Positions 7,432 through 15,260 of a stretch of 15,500 bases of DNA are shown piece after piece. Origin of the DNA: Acetobacteraceae bacterium (lineage in GTDB: Bacteria; Pseudomonadota; Alphaproteobacteria; Acetobacterales; Acetobacteraceae); the NCBI GenBank assembly GCA_027306955.1, contig DAHUXX010000168.1, forward strand, positions 1-15,500. The letters run 5' to 3'. The translations under genes were made by a program, and so were the position numbers. Under the pieces are notes generated by a model. The model searched no databases. It was not told the origin of the DNA and saw nothing but the letters and a program-made list of their open reading frames with translations. The first letter of the stretch is position 1, and the number at the start of each line of letters is the position of its first letter.

Positions 7432-9795
7432 TCAAAGCCCCGCCTCCGCCGCGAGCGCCTCCGCCTCCGCAAGCAGTGCCTCCTCGTCCGCGCCGCTCAT
7501 CACCTGCTCGCGCCCCACCTCGAGCAGCACCGGTACGGCCAACGGCGAGACCCGCGACAACGCCCGATGCCGCACCCGCCGGCCGACCCGCGCCAGCATC
7601 CCCGCGATCCGCCCGATATCCGTGAGGCCGGCTGCCGCGTCCGCCCAGGTCGCGCGCAGCAGCACGTGGTCCGGCTGGTGCTTGCGCAGCACGTCGTAGA
7701 CGAGGTCGCTGGAGACGGTGACCTGCCGCCGGTTCTTCTCCGCCCCCGGGTGGTAGCGCTCGATCAGCCCCGCGATCACCGCGACATTGCGGAACGTCCG
7801 CCGCAGCATGGAGCTCTCCGCCATCCATGCCTCGAGATCGTCGCCCAGCAGGTCCTTCTCGAACAGCTTTGCGACCGACACGGGTTGGCGCACCGACCAG
7901 GTCGCGAGCACGTAATCCGTCGCGACGAAGCCGAGCGGCTGGAACCCCGCCCGCTCCATCCGCCGCGTGATGATCATGCCGAGCGTCTGGTGCGCCTGCC
8001 GACCCTCGAAGCAATACACCACCATGTAGTGCCGCCCGCCGCGCGGGAACGTCTCCACCAGCAGATCGTCGGGGCCGGGAAGGGAGGAATGCCGCTTCTG
8101 CGCCGCGAGCCATTCGCGCACCGGCTCCGGGAAGACATGCCAGGTTGATGGGTCGTGCAGCATCGCCCGCACCCGGTTGGCGAGGTTGGTCGTCATCGGC
8201 ATCCGCCCGCCCTCGTAGGTCGGCACCCGCGGCTCTCCCGCACCGCCCTCGGCCACCTCCACCGTGGTTTCGCGGATGCGCAGAAACCGGAGCAGCCGGC
8301 CCGCGAACATGAACGTGTCGCCCGCCACCAGCGTGGTCGCGAAATATTCCTCGATCTCGCCCAGCGGCGCGCCGCGCCCATGCAGCCGCACCTTGAGCAG
8401 CGGTGCCTCGACGATGGTGCCGATGTTCATCCGATGCTGCCGCACGATGCGTTCGGTGCGCACGTGCATTCGCCCCTCGGCGTCGCGGAACATTTTGCGG
8501 TAGCGTTCATAGGCGCGCAGGGCGTAGCCGCCGTCCTCGACGAAGCCGAGCACCGCGTCGAAATCCTCGCGAGCGAGCGTCGCGTAGGGTGCCGCACGCG
8601 TCACGTCGGCATACAGTTCGCTCGGCACGAACGGCGCGGCGCAGGCGCAGCCCAATATGTGTTGCGCCAGGACATCGAGCGCGCCCGGCCGCGGCGGATC
8701 GCCGTCGAGTTCGCCGGCCGCGACACCGGCGATCGCCGCCTCGCATTCCAGAACCTCGAACCGGTTCGCCTGCACCAGCACCGCGCGGCTCGGCTCGTCC
8801 ATGCGGTGATTGGACCGGCCGAGGCGCTGCAACAACCGCGAGACGCCCTTCGGCGCGCCCACCTGCAGCACCTGGTCCACGTCGCCCCAGTCGATCCCGA
8901 GGTCGAGCGAGGAGGTGGCCACCACCGCGCGCAGCGTGCCGGCGGCCATCGCCGCCTCGACCCGCTCGCGCGCCTCGCGCTCCAGGCTGCCGTGGTGGAT
9001 CGCGATCGGCAGCGTCTCCTCGTTGATCCGCCACAGCGCATGGAACAGCAACTCGGCCTGCGCGCGCGTGTTGACGAAGACGATGCTAAGCCTGGCCGCG
9101 CGGATCCGCTCCATGATCACCGGCGCCGCCGCCAGCCCCATGTGCCCAGACCAGGGCAGCCGCCCCGCAGGCAGCATCATTGTCACGGACGGCGGCGCTC
9201 CGGGCGGCGCCTGGACAATGCGGGCCTCGGGCCCGACGAAGCGCGCGATCGGCGCCCGGTGTGCGACGGTCGCGGAAAGCCCGATGCGCCGACCGCCCAC
9301 CCGGGTCAGCGCCAGCGCGAGTTGGTCACCGCGCTTGGTTCCGGCGAGCGCGTGCACCTCGTCGATCACCACGGTCTCGACCCGCGCGAGCGTTTCCGTC
9401 CATTCCGGCAGCGAGACCAACAAAGCGAGGCTCTCCGGCGTGGTCAGCAGGCAATGCGGCGGCGCCTCGCGCTGGCGGCGGCGGCGTTCCTGCGTGGTGT
9501 CGCCGGTGCGCGTCTCCACCGTGATGGGCAGCCGCATCTCCTCGATCGGCCGCATCAGGTTGCGGGCGATATCGGCCGCGAGCGCCTTCAGCGGCGAGAC
9601 ATAGAGCGTATGCAGGCGCGGCCTTGGATCCGCGGCGATCGCCAAGAGACTCGCAAGAAATCCCGCCAGCGTCTTGCCCGCCCCGGTCGGCGCCAGCAGC
9701 AGCACGTCGCCCGTGCTCTCGAGCACCGCGCGCTGATGCGCTCGCAGCGTCCAGCCCCTGGCGGCGAACCAGTGCGAAAAAGGTTCTGGCAACAT
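7432..9795 (-). CDS. Ligase-associated DEXH helicase (Lhr-core type)
   Basis: A 787-residue superfamily 2 helicase expected to move 3'-to-5' on single-stranded DNA and unwind duplexes for the ligase-associated repair set. Visible motifs: Q21 region, Walker A APTGAGKT (35-42), YVSPLKALAAD (65-75), TTPESL (118-123), DEVH (145-148), SAT (174-176), VNTRAQAELLFHALW (241-255), SSLDLGIDWGDVD (295-307) and QRLGRSNHR (323-331). The C-terminal half has the winged-helix and beta-barrel-like region of Lhr-core proteins, with no long Lhr-CTD extension; length matches the ligase-associated subgroup (about 800). The start at 9795 (MLPEPFSHW) has GTGGGGGG directly before it. The frame stays open to 10779, but that part is antisense to the exonuclease and Arg/Gly/Ala-rich, so it was excluded. 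It is divergent from the exonuclease and 106 bp before the importer. Confidence 0.95.
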   Translation of the reverse strand: MLPEPFSHWFAARGWTLRAHQRAVLESTGDVLLLAPTGAGKTLAGFLASLLAIAADPRPRLHTLYVSPLKALAADIARNLMRPIEEMRLPITVETRTGDTTQERRRRQREAPPHCLLTTPESLALLVSLPEWTETLARVETVVIDEVHALAGTKRGDQLALALTRVGGRRIGLSATVAHRAPIARFVGPEARIVQAPPGAPPSVTMMLPAGRLPWSGHMGLAAAPVIMERIRAARLSIVFVNTRAQAELLFHALWRINEETLPIAIHHGSLEREARERVEAAMAAGTLRAVVATSSLDLGIDWGDVDQVLQVGAPKGVSRLLQRLGRSNHRMDEPSRAVLVQANRFEVLECEAAIAGVAAGELDGDPPRPGALDVLAQHILGCACAAPFVPSELYADVTRAAPYATLAREDFDAVLGFVEDGGYALRAYERYRKMFRDAEGRMHVRTERIVRQHRMNIGTIVEAPLLKVRLHGRGAPLGEIEEYFATTLVAGDTFMFAGRLLRFLRIRETTVEVAEGGAGEPRVPTYEGGRMPMTTNLANRVRAMLHDPSTWHVFPEPVREWLAAQKRHSSLPGPDDLLVETFPRGGRHYMVVYCFEGRQAHQTLGMIITRRMERAGFQPLGFVATDYVLATWSVRQPVSVAKLFEKDLLGDDLEAWMAESSMLRRTFRNVAVIAGLIERYHPGAEKNRRQVTVSSDLVYDVLRKHQPDHVLLRATWADAAAGLTDIGRIAGMLARVGRRVRHRALSRVSPLAVPVLLEVGREQVMSGADEEALLAEAEALAAEAGL

Positions 9796-9803
9796 CCCCC
9801 CAC

Positions 9804-9832
9804 TCTGGCGTCGCGCCACCACCGACGCCAGA
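9804..9832. promoter_or_regulatory. Perfect inverted repeat in the 45-bp helicase/exonuclease gap
   Basis: TCTGGCGTCG (9804-9813) and CGACGCCAGA (9823-9832) are perfect 10-bp inverted arms around a 9-nt spacer. They are centred almost exactly between the two divergent start codons (9795 and 9841) and flanked by C6 tracts at 9796-9801 and 9835-9840. The 19-bp centre-to-centre spacing suits a dimeric regulator bound across two helical turns; alternatively the repeat could fold as a hairpin in either 5' leader. It does not resemble the alphaproteobacterial LexA box (GTTC-N7-GTTC). The repeat is seen directly; its role is inference. Confidence 0.5.
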
Positions 9833-9840
9833 TTCCCCCC

Positions 9841-10833
9841 ATGGCGCATCCATCCACCTGGCTCACCACCCGCCCGGCCGGGCTCTATTGCGAGCCCGGT
9901 GGCTTCTATCTCGACCCGCACAGCCCCGTGGCGAAGGCGGTGGTCACCCATGGCCATAGCGACCATGCCCGCCCCGGCCATGGCGCTGTGCTGGCCACCG
10001 CCGAGACCCTCGCTGTCATGCATGCCCGCAACGCGGCTCCGGCCAGCGAGCGTGCCATCCGCTATGGCGAGACGCTCAGTGTCAACGGCGTTGCCATCAC
10101 CCTGCAGCCCGCCGGCCACGTCCTCGGCTCCGCCCAGATCGTGCTGGAACACGCGGGCTCCCGCGCCGTCGTCTCCGGCGACTACAAGCGCGCCACCGAC
10201 CCGACATGCGCGAGGTTCATCCCCGTCCCTTGCGATGTTTTCATCACGGAGGCGACGTTCGCGCTGCCTGTATTCCGTCATCCGCCGGCAGCGGCCGAGA
10301 TCGCGCGCCTGCTCGCCTCCGTCGCCCTGTTTCCGGAGCGGACCCATGTCGTCGGCTGCTACGCGCTCGGCAAGGCGCAGCGCCTCATCGCGCTGCTGCG
10401 CCAGGCAGGATGGGACCGCCCGATCTTCCTGCACGGCGCGTTGCAGACCCTCTGCGACCTCTACGTGGAACTCGGCATCGAACTGGGCGAACTCCGCCCG
10501 GTTGCCGCCGGGAGCGGGCTTGCGGGCGAGATCGTCCTCGCGCCTCCCTCCGCCATCGCCGATCGCTGGGCGCGGCGCCTCGGCGATCCCGTGGTCTGTG
10601 CCGCCAGCGGCTTGATGCTCGTACGCCAGCGCGCGAAGCAGGGCGGGGTCGAACTCCCGCTCGTCATCTCCGACCACGCCGACTGGCCGGAGCTTCTGTC
10701 CACCGCCGATGACGTCGCGGCGCCGGAAATCTGGGTGACGCACGGGCGCGAGGACGCGCTGATCCACGCGCTCGGCCAACGCGGCATCCGCGGCCGCGCC
10801 CTGCGTCTCGTCGGCCGCGACGAGGAAGAATGA
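9841..10833 (+). CDS. Ligase-associated DNA damage response exonuclease (MBL/beta-CASP)
   Basis: A 330-residue metallo-beta-lactamase-fold nuclease. It has HGHSDH (37-42), GHVLGSAQI (92-100), SGDYKRATDP (112-121), ITEATFALP (135-143), SDHADW (277-282) and THG (300-302), the two-metal site and beta-CASP features of the CPSF73/SNM1-like family. The opening RPAGLYCEPGGFYLDPHSPV is typical of the ligase-associated exonuclease subgroup; it is expected to trim DNA ends before sealing. The ATG at 9841 is preceded by TTCCCCCC with no Shine-Dalgarno, so the mRNA may be leaderless or weakly translated, or an upstream leader may be involved; protein similarity supports this start. The frame is open upstream to 8155, but that is a shadow of the helicase. 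The stop overlaps the ligase start by ATGA. Confidence 0.94.
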   Translation: MAHPSTWLTTRPAGLYCEPGGFYLDPHSPVAKAVVTHGHSDHARPGHGAVLATAETLAVMHARNAAPASERAIRYGETLSVNGVAITLQPAGHVLGSAQIVLEHAGSRAVVSGDYKRATDPTCARFIPVPCDVFITEATFALPVFRHPPAAAEIARLLASVALFPERTHVVGCYALGKAQRLIALLRQAGWDRPIFLHGALQTLCDLYVELGIELGELRPVAAGSGLAGEIVLAPPSAIADRWARRLGDPVVCAASGLMLVRQRAKQGGVELPLVISDHADWPELLSTADDVAAPEIWVTHGREDALIHALGQRGIRGRALRLVGRDEEE

Positions 10834-12407
10834 TCCCCTTCGCCAACCTGCTGGAGCGCCTGCTGTTCTCGCCTGGCCGCAACGCCAAGCTTGCCCTGCT
10901 GCGCCGCTATTTCGAAACCGTACCGGACCCCGATCGCGGCCTGGCGCTTGCCGCTATTGCCGGCACGCTCGACTTCCCCGCGGCCAAGCCGGCGCTCATC
11001 CGGGAGCTTGCCGCGCGCCGCACGGATCCCGAGCTTTTCGCCTTGTCCTACGACTATGTCGGCGATCTCGCGGAAACCGTCGCGCTGATGTGGCCCACGG
11101 AGGGCGACGATACCGCGCCGAGCCTCTCGGATGTGGTCTCCGGGCTTCGCGATACGCCGAAATCCGGGCTACCCGCCTTGGTCGAATCCTGGCTCGATGC
11201 CTGCACGCCCGCGGTGCGCTTCGCGTTGCTGAAGCTCATCACCGGCGGCCTGCGCGTCGGCGCCACCGCCCGGCTCGCGAAGCTGGCACTTGCCCGGATG
11301 TCCGAGGGGCGCGTCGACGATGCCGAGATCGAGGAGATCTGGCACGCGCTCGCGCCCCCCTACGAGCCGCTCTTCGCCTGGCTGGAGGGGAAGGGGCCCC
11401 GCCCCGACCCGCCCGGCCGCCCGGTCTTCCGTCCGCCAATGCTGGCCAACCCGATTGAGGAACCGGATCTCGCTGCCCTTGATCCAGCGGATTACGTTGC
11501 GGAATGGAAATGGGACGGTATCCGAGTCCAGCTCCTGGGTGGCGCCGAGCCACGCCTCTTCTCCCGTGCCGGCGAAGACATGTCTGCGAGCTTCCCCGAC
11601 ATCGTAGCCAACCTCGCGCATCCTGCGGTGCTGGACGGCGAATTGCTGGTGATGCGCGAGGGCGAGGTCGCTCCCTTCGCCGACGTCCAGCAGCGCCTCA
11701 ACCGAAAGGCGCCGACGCGCGCGATGCTGGAACGCTTCCCCGCCCATGTCCGCCTCTACGACATGCTGTTCGAGGAGGCAGAGGATCTCCGCGCGCTGCC
11801 CTTCACCGCGCGGCGCCGGCGCCTCGAAGCCTGGTTCGCCCGCGCCGCGCCGGCCCGCGCGGACCTCTCGCCAACCATCGGCTTCACCGGCCTCGACCAG
11901 TTGAGGGGCCTGCGCGCCGGCGCCCGCGAGGCCGGCATCGAGGGGCTGATGCTCAAGCGCGCCGATTCGCCCTATGTCGCCGGTCGTCCGCGCGGCCTCT
12001 GGTGGAAATGGAAGCGCGACCCGCTCGCCATCGACGCCGTGGTGATGTACGCCCAGCGCGGTCACGGCCGCCGCTCTTCCTTCTACAGCGACTTCACCTT
12101 CGGCGTCTGGGATGGCGAGGCGCTGGTCCCCGTCGGTAAGACCTATTCGGGGATCAGCGACCGCGAGCTCGCCTTCCTCGACAACTGGGTCCGCCACCAC
12201 ACCGTCGCGCGCTTCGGCCCGGTGCGCGAGGTGGAAAAATCCCTGGTGCTTGAAATCGAGTTCGACGGCGCGCAGCGTTCCACTCGTCATCGTTCCGGCG
12301 TGGCGTTGCGCTTCCCGCGCATCGCCCGCCTGCGCCACGAAAAGCCAGCCGCCGAGGCCGATACCCTGGCCAACGTCACGAGATTGATCCCGGGAGAGGG
12401 TCCATGA
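10830..12407 (+). CDS. ATP-dependent DNA ligase of the ligase-associated repair cluster
   Basis: A 525-residue ligase that seals nicks using ATP. The N-terminal DNA-binding region is about 1-200. The adenylation domain has EWKWDGIRVQ (225-234) with Lys227 as AMP acceptor, DGELL (269-273), LYDMLF (309-314), EGLMLKR (371-377) and WWKWKR (391-396). An OB-fold follows with GHGRRSSFYSDFTFGVWDG (411-429) and FPRI near 495. Motif order and length match the bacterial ligase subgroup found with PdeM, Lhr and the exonuclease, rather than the multi-domain LigD. The start overlaps the exonuclease stop (ATGA at 10830-10833) and the stop overlaps the aldolase start (ATGA at 12404-12407), so the three genes are probably translated from one mRNA. 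All key residues I could check are present. Confidence 0.96.
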   Translation: MIPFANLLERLLFSPGRNAKLALLRRYFETVPDPDRGLALAAIAGTLDFPAAKPALIRELAARRTDPELFALSYDYVGDLAETVALMWPTEGDDTAPSLSDVVSGLRDTPKSGLPALVESWLDACTPAVRFALLKLITGGLRVGATARLAKLALARMSEGRVDDAEIEEIWHALAPPYEPLFAWLEGKGPRPDPPGRPVFRPPMLANPIEEPDLAALDPADYVAEWKWDGIRVQLLGGAEPRLFSRAGEDMSASFPDIVANLAHPAVLDGELLVMREGEVAPFADVQQRLNRKAPTRAMLERFPAHVRLYDMLFEEAEDLRALPFTARRRRLEAWFARAAPARADLSPTIGFTGLDQLRGLRAGAREAGIEGLMLKRADSPYVAGRPRGLWWKWKRDPLAIDAVVMYAQRGHGRRSSFYSDFTFGVWDGEALVPVGKTYSGISDRELAFLDNWVRHHTVARFGPVREVEKSLVLEIEFDGAQRSTRHRSGVALRFPRIARLRHEKPAAEADTLANVTRLIPGEGP

Positions 12408-13180
12408 TCACCGTCAACAAAACAAAACGAAAGCTCGTCGCCGGCGAACGTGCCATGGGGCTCGGCGTCTCGCTGCTGCGCGGCGCCGCGGTGCCGATGC
12501 TCGCCAAGGCCGCCGGCTATGACTGGCTGTTCATCGACCGCGAGCATGGCGCGCTCACCGAGGATGATGCCGCGCAGATCTGCCTCGCCTCGCTGCCGCA
12601 TGGCATCACGCCGATCGTGCGCGTCTGCGAGGGCGCGCTCGACGAAGCGACGCGCGCGCTGGACACCGGCGCCCAGGGCATCGTCGTCCCGCACGTGGAC
12701 ACTGCCGAAGGTGCCCGCGCCGTCGTGAGCGCGCTGCGCTTCGCTCCGCGCGGCACCCGCTCCTGGGGTGGCGGCAGCGCCATCTGGGGCCTGCGCCCGC
12801 CACCGATGGGCGAGGCTATGGACGAGGTGGACAACGAGATCCTGCTCGCGGTCATGAGCGAGACGCCGGACGCCGTCGCCAACGCGGAAGCCATCGCCGC
12901 CGTCCCGGGCATCGACTCGCTGCTCGTCGGCTCGTCCGATCTCAGCATCGGCATGGGGGTTCCCGGCCAGTTCGCCCACCCTCGCATCCGCGAGGCCTAC
13001 GCGACGCTCGCCAAGGCATGCGAGCGGCATGGCAAGGCGCTCGGCCTCGGCGGCATCTACGACGACGTGATGGCCCCGGAATACATCCGCGCCGGCTGCC
13101 GCTTCATCCTCGCCGCGGCCGACCAGAGCGTGCTCCTCAACGCCGCTACCGCCCGGAGCAAGTTCCTGCGCGAGGTGTGA
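12404..13180 (+). CDS. HpcH/HpaI-family aldolase (class II, pyruvate-type)
   Basis: A 258-residue TIM-barrel protein of the HpcH/HpaI aldolase/citrate lyase family, whose members make or cleave 2-keto acids with pyruvate as nucleophile and a divalent metal. Matching elements: WLFIDREHGAL (41-51) with catalytic-type His48, PIVRV with Arg73, QGIVVPHVDTAEGARAVV (91-108), SETPDAV with Glu153 and LLVGSSDLSIGMG with Asp179; Glu and Asp are the expected metal ligands. It probably acts in sugar-acid or aromatic catabolism (2-keto-3-deoxy-acid aldolase), but the substrate is open. GGGAGAGG lies before the ATG and the start overlaps the ligase stop by ATGA. A catabolic gene coupled to a DNA ligase is unexpected; it could be chance packing. 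It converges with the MFS gene, leaving only 3 bp. Confidence 0.92.
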   Translation: MITVNKTKRKLVAGERAMGLGVSLLRGAAVPMLAKAAGYDWLFIDREHGALTEDDAAQICLASLPHGITPIVRVCEGALDEATRALDTGAQGIVVPHVDTAEGARAVVSALRFAPRGTRSWGGGSAIWGLRPPPMGEAMDEVDNEILLAVMSETPDAVANAEAIAAVPGIDSLLVGSSDLSIGMGVPGQFAHPRIREAYATLAKACERHGKALGLGGIYDDVMAPEYIRAGCRFILAAADQSVLLNAATARSKFLREV

Positions 13181-13183
13181 GCG

Positions 13184-14425
13184 TCACGCAGGATAGGTCA
13201 CCAGCAGTGGCCGCGAGCGCCACAGCATCGCGGCCGCCACCGCCGTCAGCACCAGGCTGCCCACCGCGATCGTCCATGCCACGCCCATCGCCGCGAACGC
13301 CCACGGCGCGATGAGCAGCGTGACCAGCAGCCCGAGGTTGTTCACCACCATATAGGCGCGCACCGCCGCCGCCAGCTCGTGCCGCTCCAGCACGATCTGG
13401 CGCATGGTGGCGAAGGTGATGTCCTGCATCGGCCCGCCGATCGAGGAACACGCCGCCAGCAGCGGAATCAGCCAGCCGTGCCAGGAAACCGGCAACAGTC
13501 CCGCGAACCCGATGAGCGCCATGAAGCAGCCGAGCACGATGTTGCCGCCGAAGATCATCGCCGCCGGTCGCCGCGACAGCGGGCGGGAGCCGATCACCAG
13601 CGTGCCGGCGAGGTTGGCCGCGCCGTAGGCCGAGATCACCGTGGCATAGGCGGAAAGCGGCGCACCGTCATGGCGCAGCAGCAACGGGACGGCGACGAAA
13701 TAGACGCCGTACCACACCCCGTTGATCAGCCCCGCGGTGAACAGCAGCTTGCGGAACACCGGGACGCGCAGCATGGCGCGGAACCCGTGCCCGAGTTCCG
13801 TGACCAGCCGCCCACGTGGCGGCAGCACGTGCGGTACGTTTCGATAGCGCATTGTCCCCACCACCGCGGCGGCGGAGCCAAGAAAGCTGAGCGCATCGAG
13901 GGTCACGAAATGCACCAGCGGGATTGCTTCCGCCAGCAGCCCGATGATCCCGGGCCCCAGCAGTCGCGCGATGCGCTCCGTGGTGTCGAGCAGCGCGTTC
14001 ACCGCCGGCTGCGAGGCCGGGCTCGCGGCCAGCGACGGCAGGGAGGCCTGCAGCGCCGGACGGAAGAACGCATAGGCTGTCCCCAGGACCACCACGGCGG
14101 CGATCAGCATCGTCCCGCTCGGCCCGCCCGCGCGCAGCCACAGCGCGACAACCAGCACCAGCATCGCCGCCCGCGTCACGTCCGCCATGATCATTGCCCC
14201 GCGCGGCGCCAACCGGTCCGCGAACGGCCCGCAGAACAGGGCGACCGAGAGCACCACGACGCCCTGCAGCGCGCCGAGATAGCCGGCGTTGCCCCCGAAC
14301 AGTCCGGTGCCCACCCAGCCCAGCACAACGGCGAAGAGCTGGTCGCCGATCGCCGAAGTCGCGAGCCCCACCCAGAGCAGCGCGATCGGCCGCTCCTGCA
14401 GCGCGCGAACCAGCGGCAGGTTCAT
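13184..14425 (-). CDS. MFS transporter (MFS_3 / EntS-like exporter)
   Basis: A 413-residue protein with about twelve hydrophobic segments, arranged as two six-helix halves around a central loop near 205-220 (RYRNVPHVLPPRGRLVTELG). Motif A between helices 2 and 3 reads GPFADRLAPRGAM (66-78). Start and mid-protein sequence resemble the EntS-type drug/siderophore exporters (LPLVRALQERPIALLWVG at the N-terminus), so export of a small organic molecule by proton antiport is the best guess; the substrate is unknown. The ATG at 14425 lies 15 bp after the flavin reductase stop, so the two genes look co-transcribed. The 3' end nearly touches the aldolase 3' end, leaving no room for a separate terminator. 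Confidence 0.9.
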   Translation of the reverse strand: MNLPLVRALQERPIALLWVGLATSAIGDQLFAVVLGWVGTGLFGGNAGYLGALQGVVVLSVALFCGPFADRLAPRGAMIMADVTRAAMLVLVVALWLRAGGPSGTMLIAAVVVLGTAYAFFRPALQASLPSLAASPASQPAVNALLDTTERIARLLGPGIIGLLAEAIPLVHFVTLDALSFLGSAAAVVGTMRYRNVPHVLPPRGRLVTELGHGFRAMLRVPVFRKLLFTAGLINGVWYGVYFVAVPLLLRHDGAPLSAYATVISAYGAANLAGTLVIGSRPLSRRPAAMIFGGNIVLGCFMALIGFAGLLPVSWHGWLIPLLAACSSIGGPMQDITFATMRQIVLERHELAAAVRAYMVVNNLGLLVTLLIAPWAFAAMGVAWTIAVGSLVLTAVAAAMLWRSRPLLVTYPA

Positions 14426-14440
14426 GCGCGCAACGGCGCC

Positions 14441-15082
14441 TTATTCCGCCGCCGTCTTTCGCTTCCAGTTCTGCACGGGAATGCGCGGTATTTCGAAACG
14501 GTCGGAGAGCCGAGCGTACCATCCGCCGCCGTGCATGCGTCCGACCAGGTCGAGCTTCGCGGTGTCGATATAGTTGCGCCCGGCGTCCAGGACGCAATCG
14601 TCATGCACATGCATCGCCAGCACCTTGCCCACGATCAATGCCCGCTCGAGCCCGAGCTCGATCGTCATCATCCGCTCGCATTCCATCGCGACCGGGCTCT
14701 CCGCGATGCGCGGTGGCTTTACCTTCGTGCTCGGCACCGTGGTCAGTTCCGCCTCCGCGATCTCGTTGACGCTGTGGTCGAACTCGATCGCCGTCTCCAC
14801 CATCTGCCGCGCGTTGGCATAGGAAACCAGGTTGACGACGAACTCCCCGGTCTCGCGTATGTTGTTGCCGGTGTCCTTGGCGTCCCCCGGCTTGCGCCCG
14901 CCGATTCCGATGATGACGGTCGGCGGGTCCTCGCCGAACACGTTGAAGAAGGAGAAGGGCGCCGCGTTCGGCCGTCCCGCCGCGTCCAGCGACACCACCC
15001 AGGCGATCGGCCGCGGCACCACGGTCGAGACCAGCAGCTTGTAACGCTGCTGCGGCGGCAGCTTCTCGAAATCAAACAGCAT
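14441..15082 (-). CDS. Flavin reductase family protein (FMN-binding split barrel)
   Basis: A 213-residue protein of the DIM6/NTAB flavin reductase-like family. Characteristic sequence: TVVPRPIAWVVSLDAAGRPN (20-39), APFSFFNVFGEDPP (41-54), KDTGNNIRETGEFVVNLV (69-86) and ECERMMTIELGLERALIVGK (134-153). Such proteins bind FMN in a split beta-barrel and reduce flavin or a flavin-bound substrate with NAD(P)H; many homologues of this exact type have no known substrate. The start at 15082 has GGAGAG at proper spacing. The frame is open upstream to 15286, but the extra 68 residues lack family character and include the gap. It heads a two-gene operon with the MFS exporter, a pairing that could fit redox handling plus export of a small aromatic compound (inference). 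Confidence 0.93.
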   Translation of the reverse strand: MLFDFEKLPPQQRYKLLVSTVVPRPIAWVVSLDAAGRPNAAPFSFFNVFGEDPPTVIIGIGGRKPGDAKDTGNNIRETGEFVVNLVSYANARQMVETAIEFDHSVNEIAEAELTTVPSTKVKPPRIAESPVAMECERMMTIELGLERALIVGKVLAMHVHDDCVLDAGRNYIDTAKLDLVGRMHGGGWYARLSDRFEIPRIPVQNWKRKTAAE

Positions 15083-15260
15083 CGCTCTCTCCGGTTTTGC
15101 TCGCGTCATCTGGCCCCGGCGGCGGAGGCTGTCCAGGCCCGGCGTAATTGATGCAAGCCCAGTCCACCAAGCCTTGTCCGTGCGGGCCTCGCCATCCTCG
15201 CTTTCCTGATCTGGGAGCTGCCGCGCCAGCGCCGGTCTATCCGCCTGCTCTATTCTCGGC
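15083..15260. other. Divergent intergenic stretch at the right end
   Basis: This 178-bp stretch separates the flavin reductase (minus) from a possible membrane protein gene (plus). GGAGAG at 15086-15091 on the minus strand is the flavin reductase ribosome site. No convincing promoter pair was found. In plus frame 2, codons from about 15173 to 15257 encode a hydrophobic, GC3-rich segment (LVRAGLAILAFLIWELP) without any start codon after the stop at 15149, in a different frame from the gene that follows. No RNA gene or repeat is apparent. Confidence 0.4.

Noticed and set aside
8155..9840. Extension of the exonuclease frame antisense through the helicase (total open frame 892 codons)
   Set aside because: It is Arg/His/Pro/Gln-rich, opposite well-conserved helicase motifs; the mirror of the previous case. 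The exonuclease family begins at 9841.
9796..9840. LexA (SOS) box between helicase and exonuclease
   Set aside because: No GTTC-N7-GTTC or related pattern is present in the gap; the inverted repeat there is different in sequence.
9796..10779. Extension of the helicase frame antisense through the exonuclease (total open frame 1115 codons)
   Set aside because: The extra residues are Gly/Arg/Ala/Asp-rich without motifs, while the plus strand encodes a fully motif-supported exonuclease. In DNA with strong G/C third positions, antisense frames often lack stops.
13379..15151. Long plus-strand open frame (590 codons) opposite the MFS and flavin reductase genes
   Set aside because: Highly polar repetitive-looking His/Arg/Gln composition spanning two genes in antisense; a compositional shadow.
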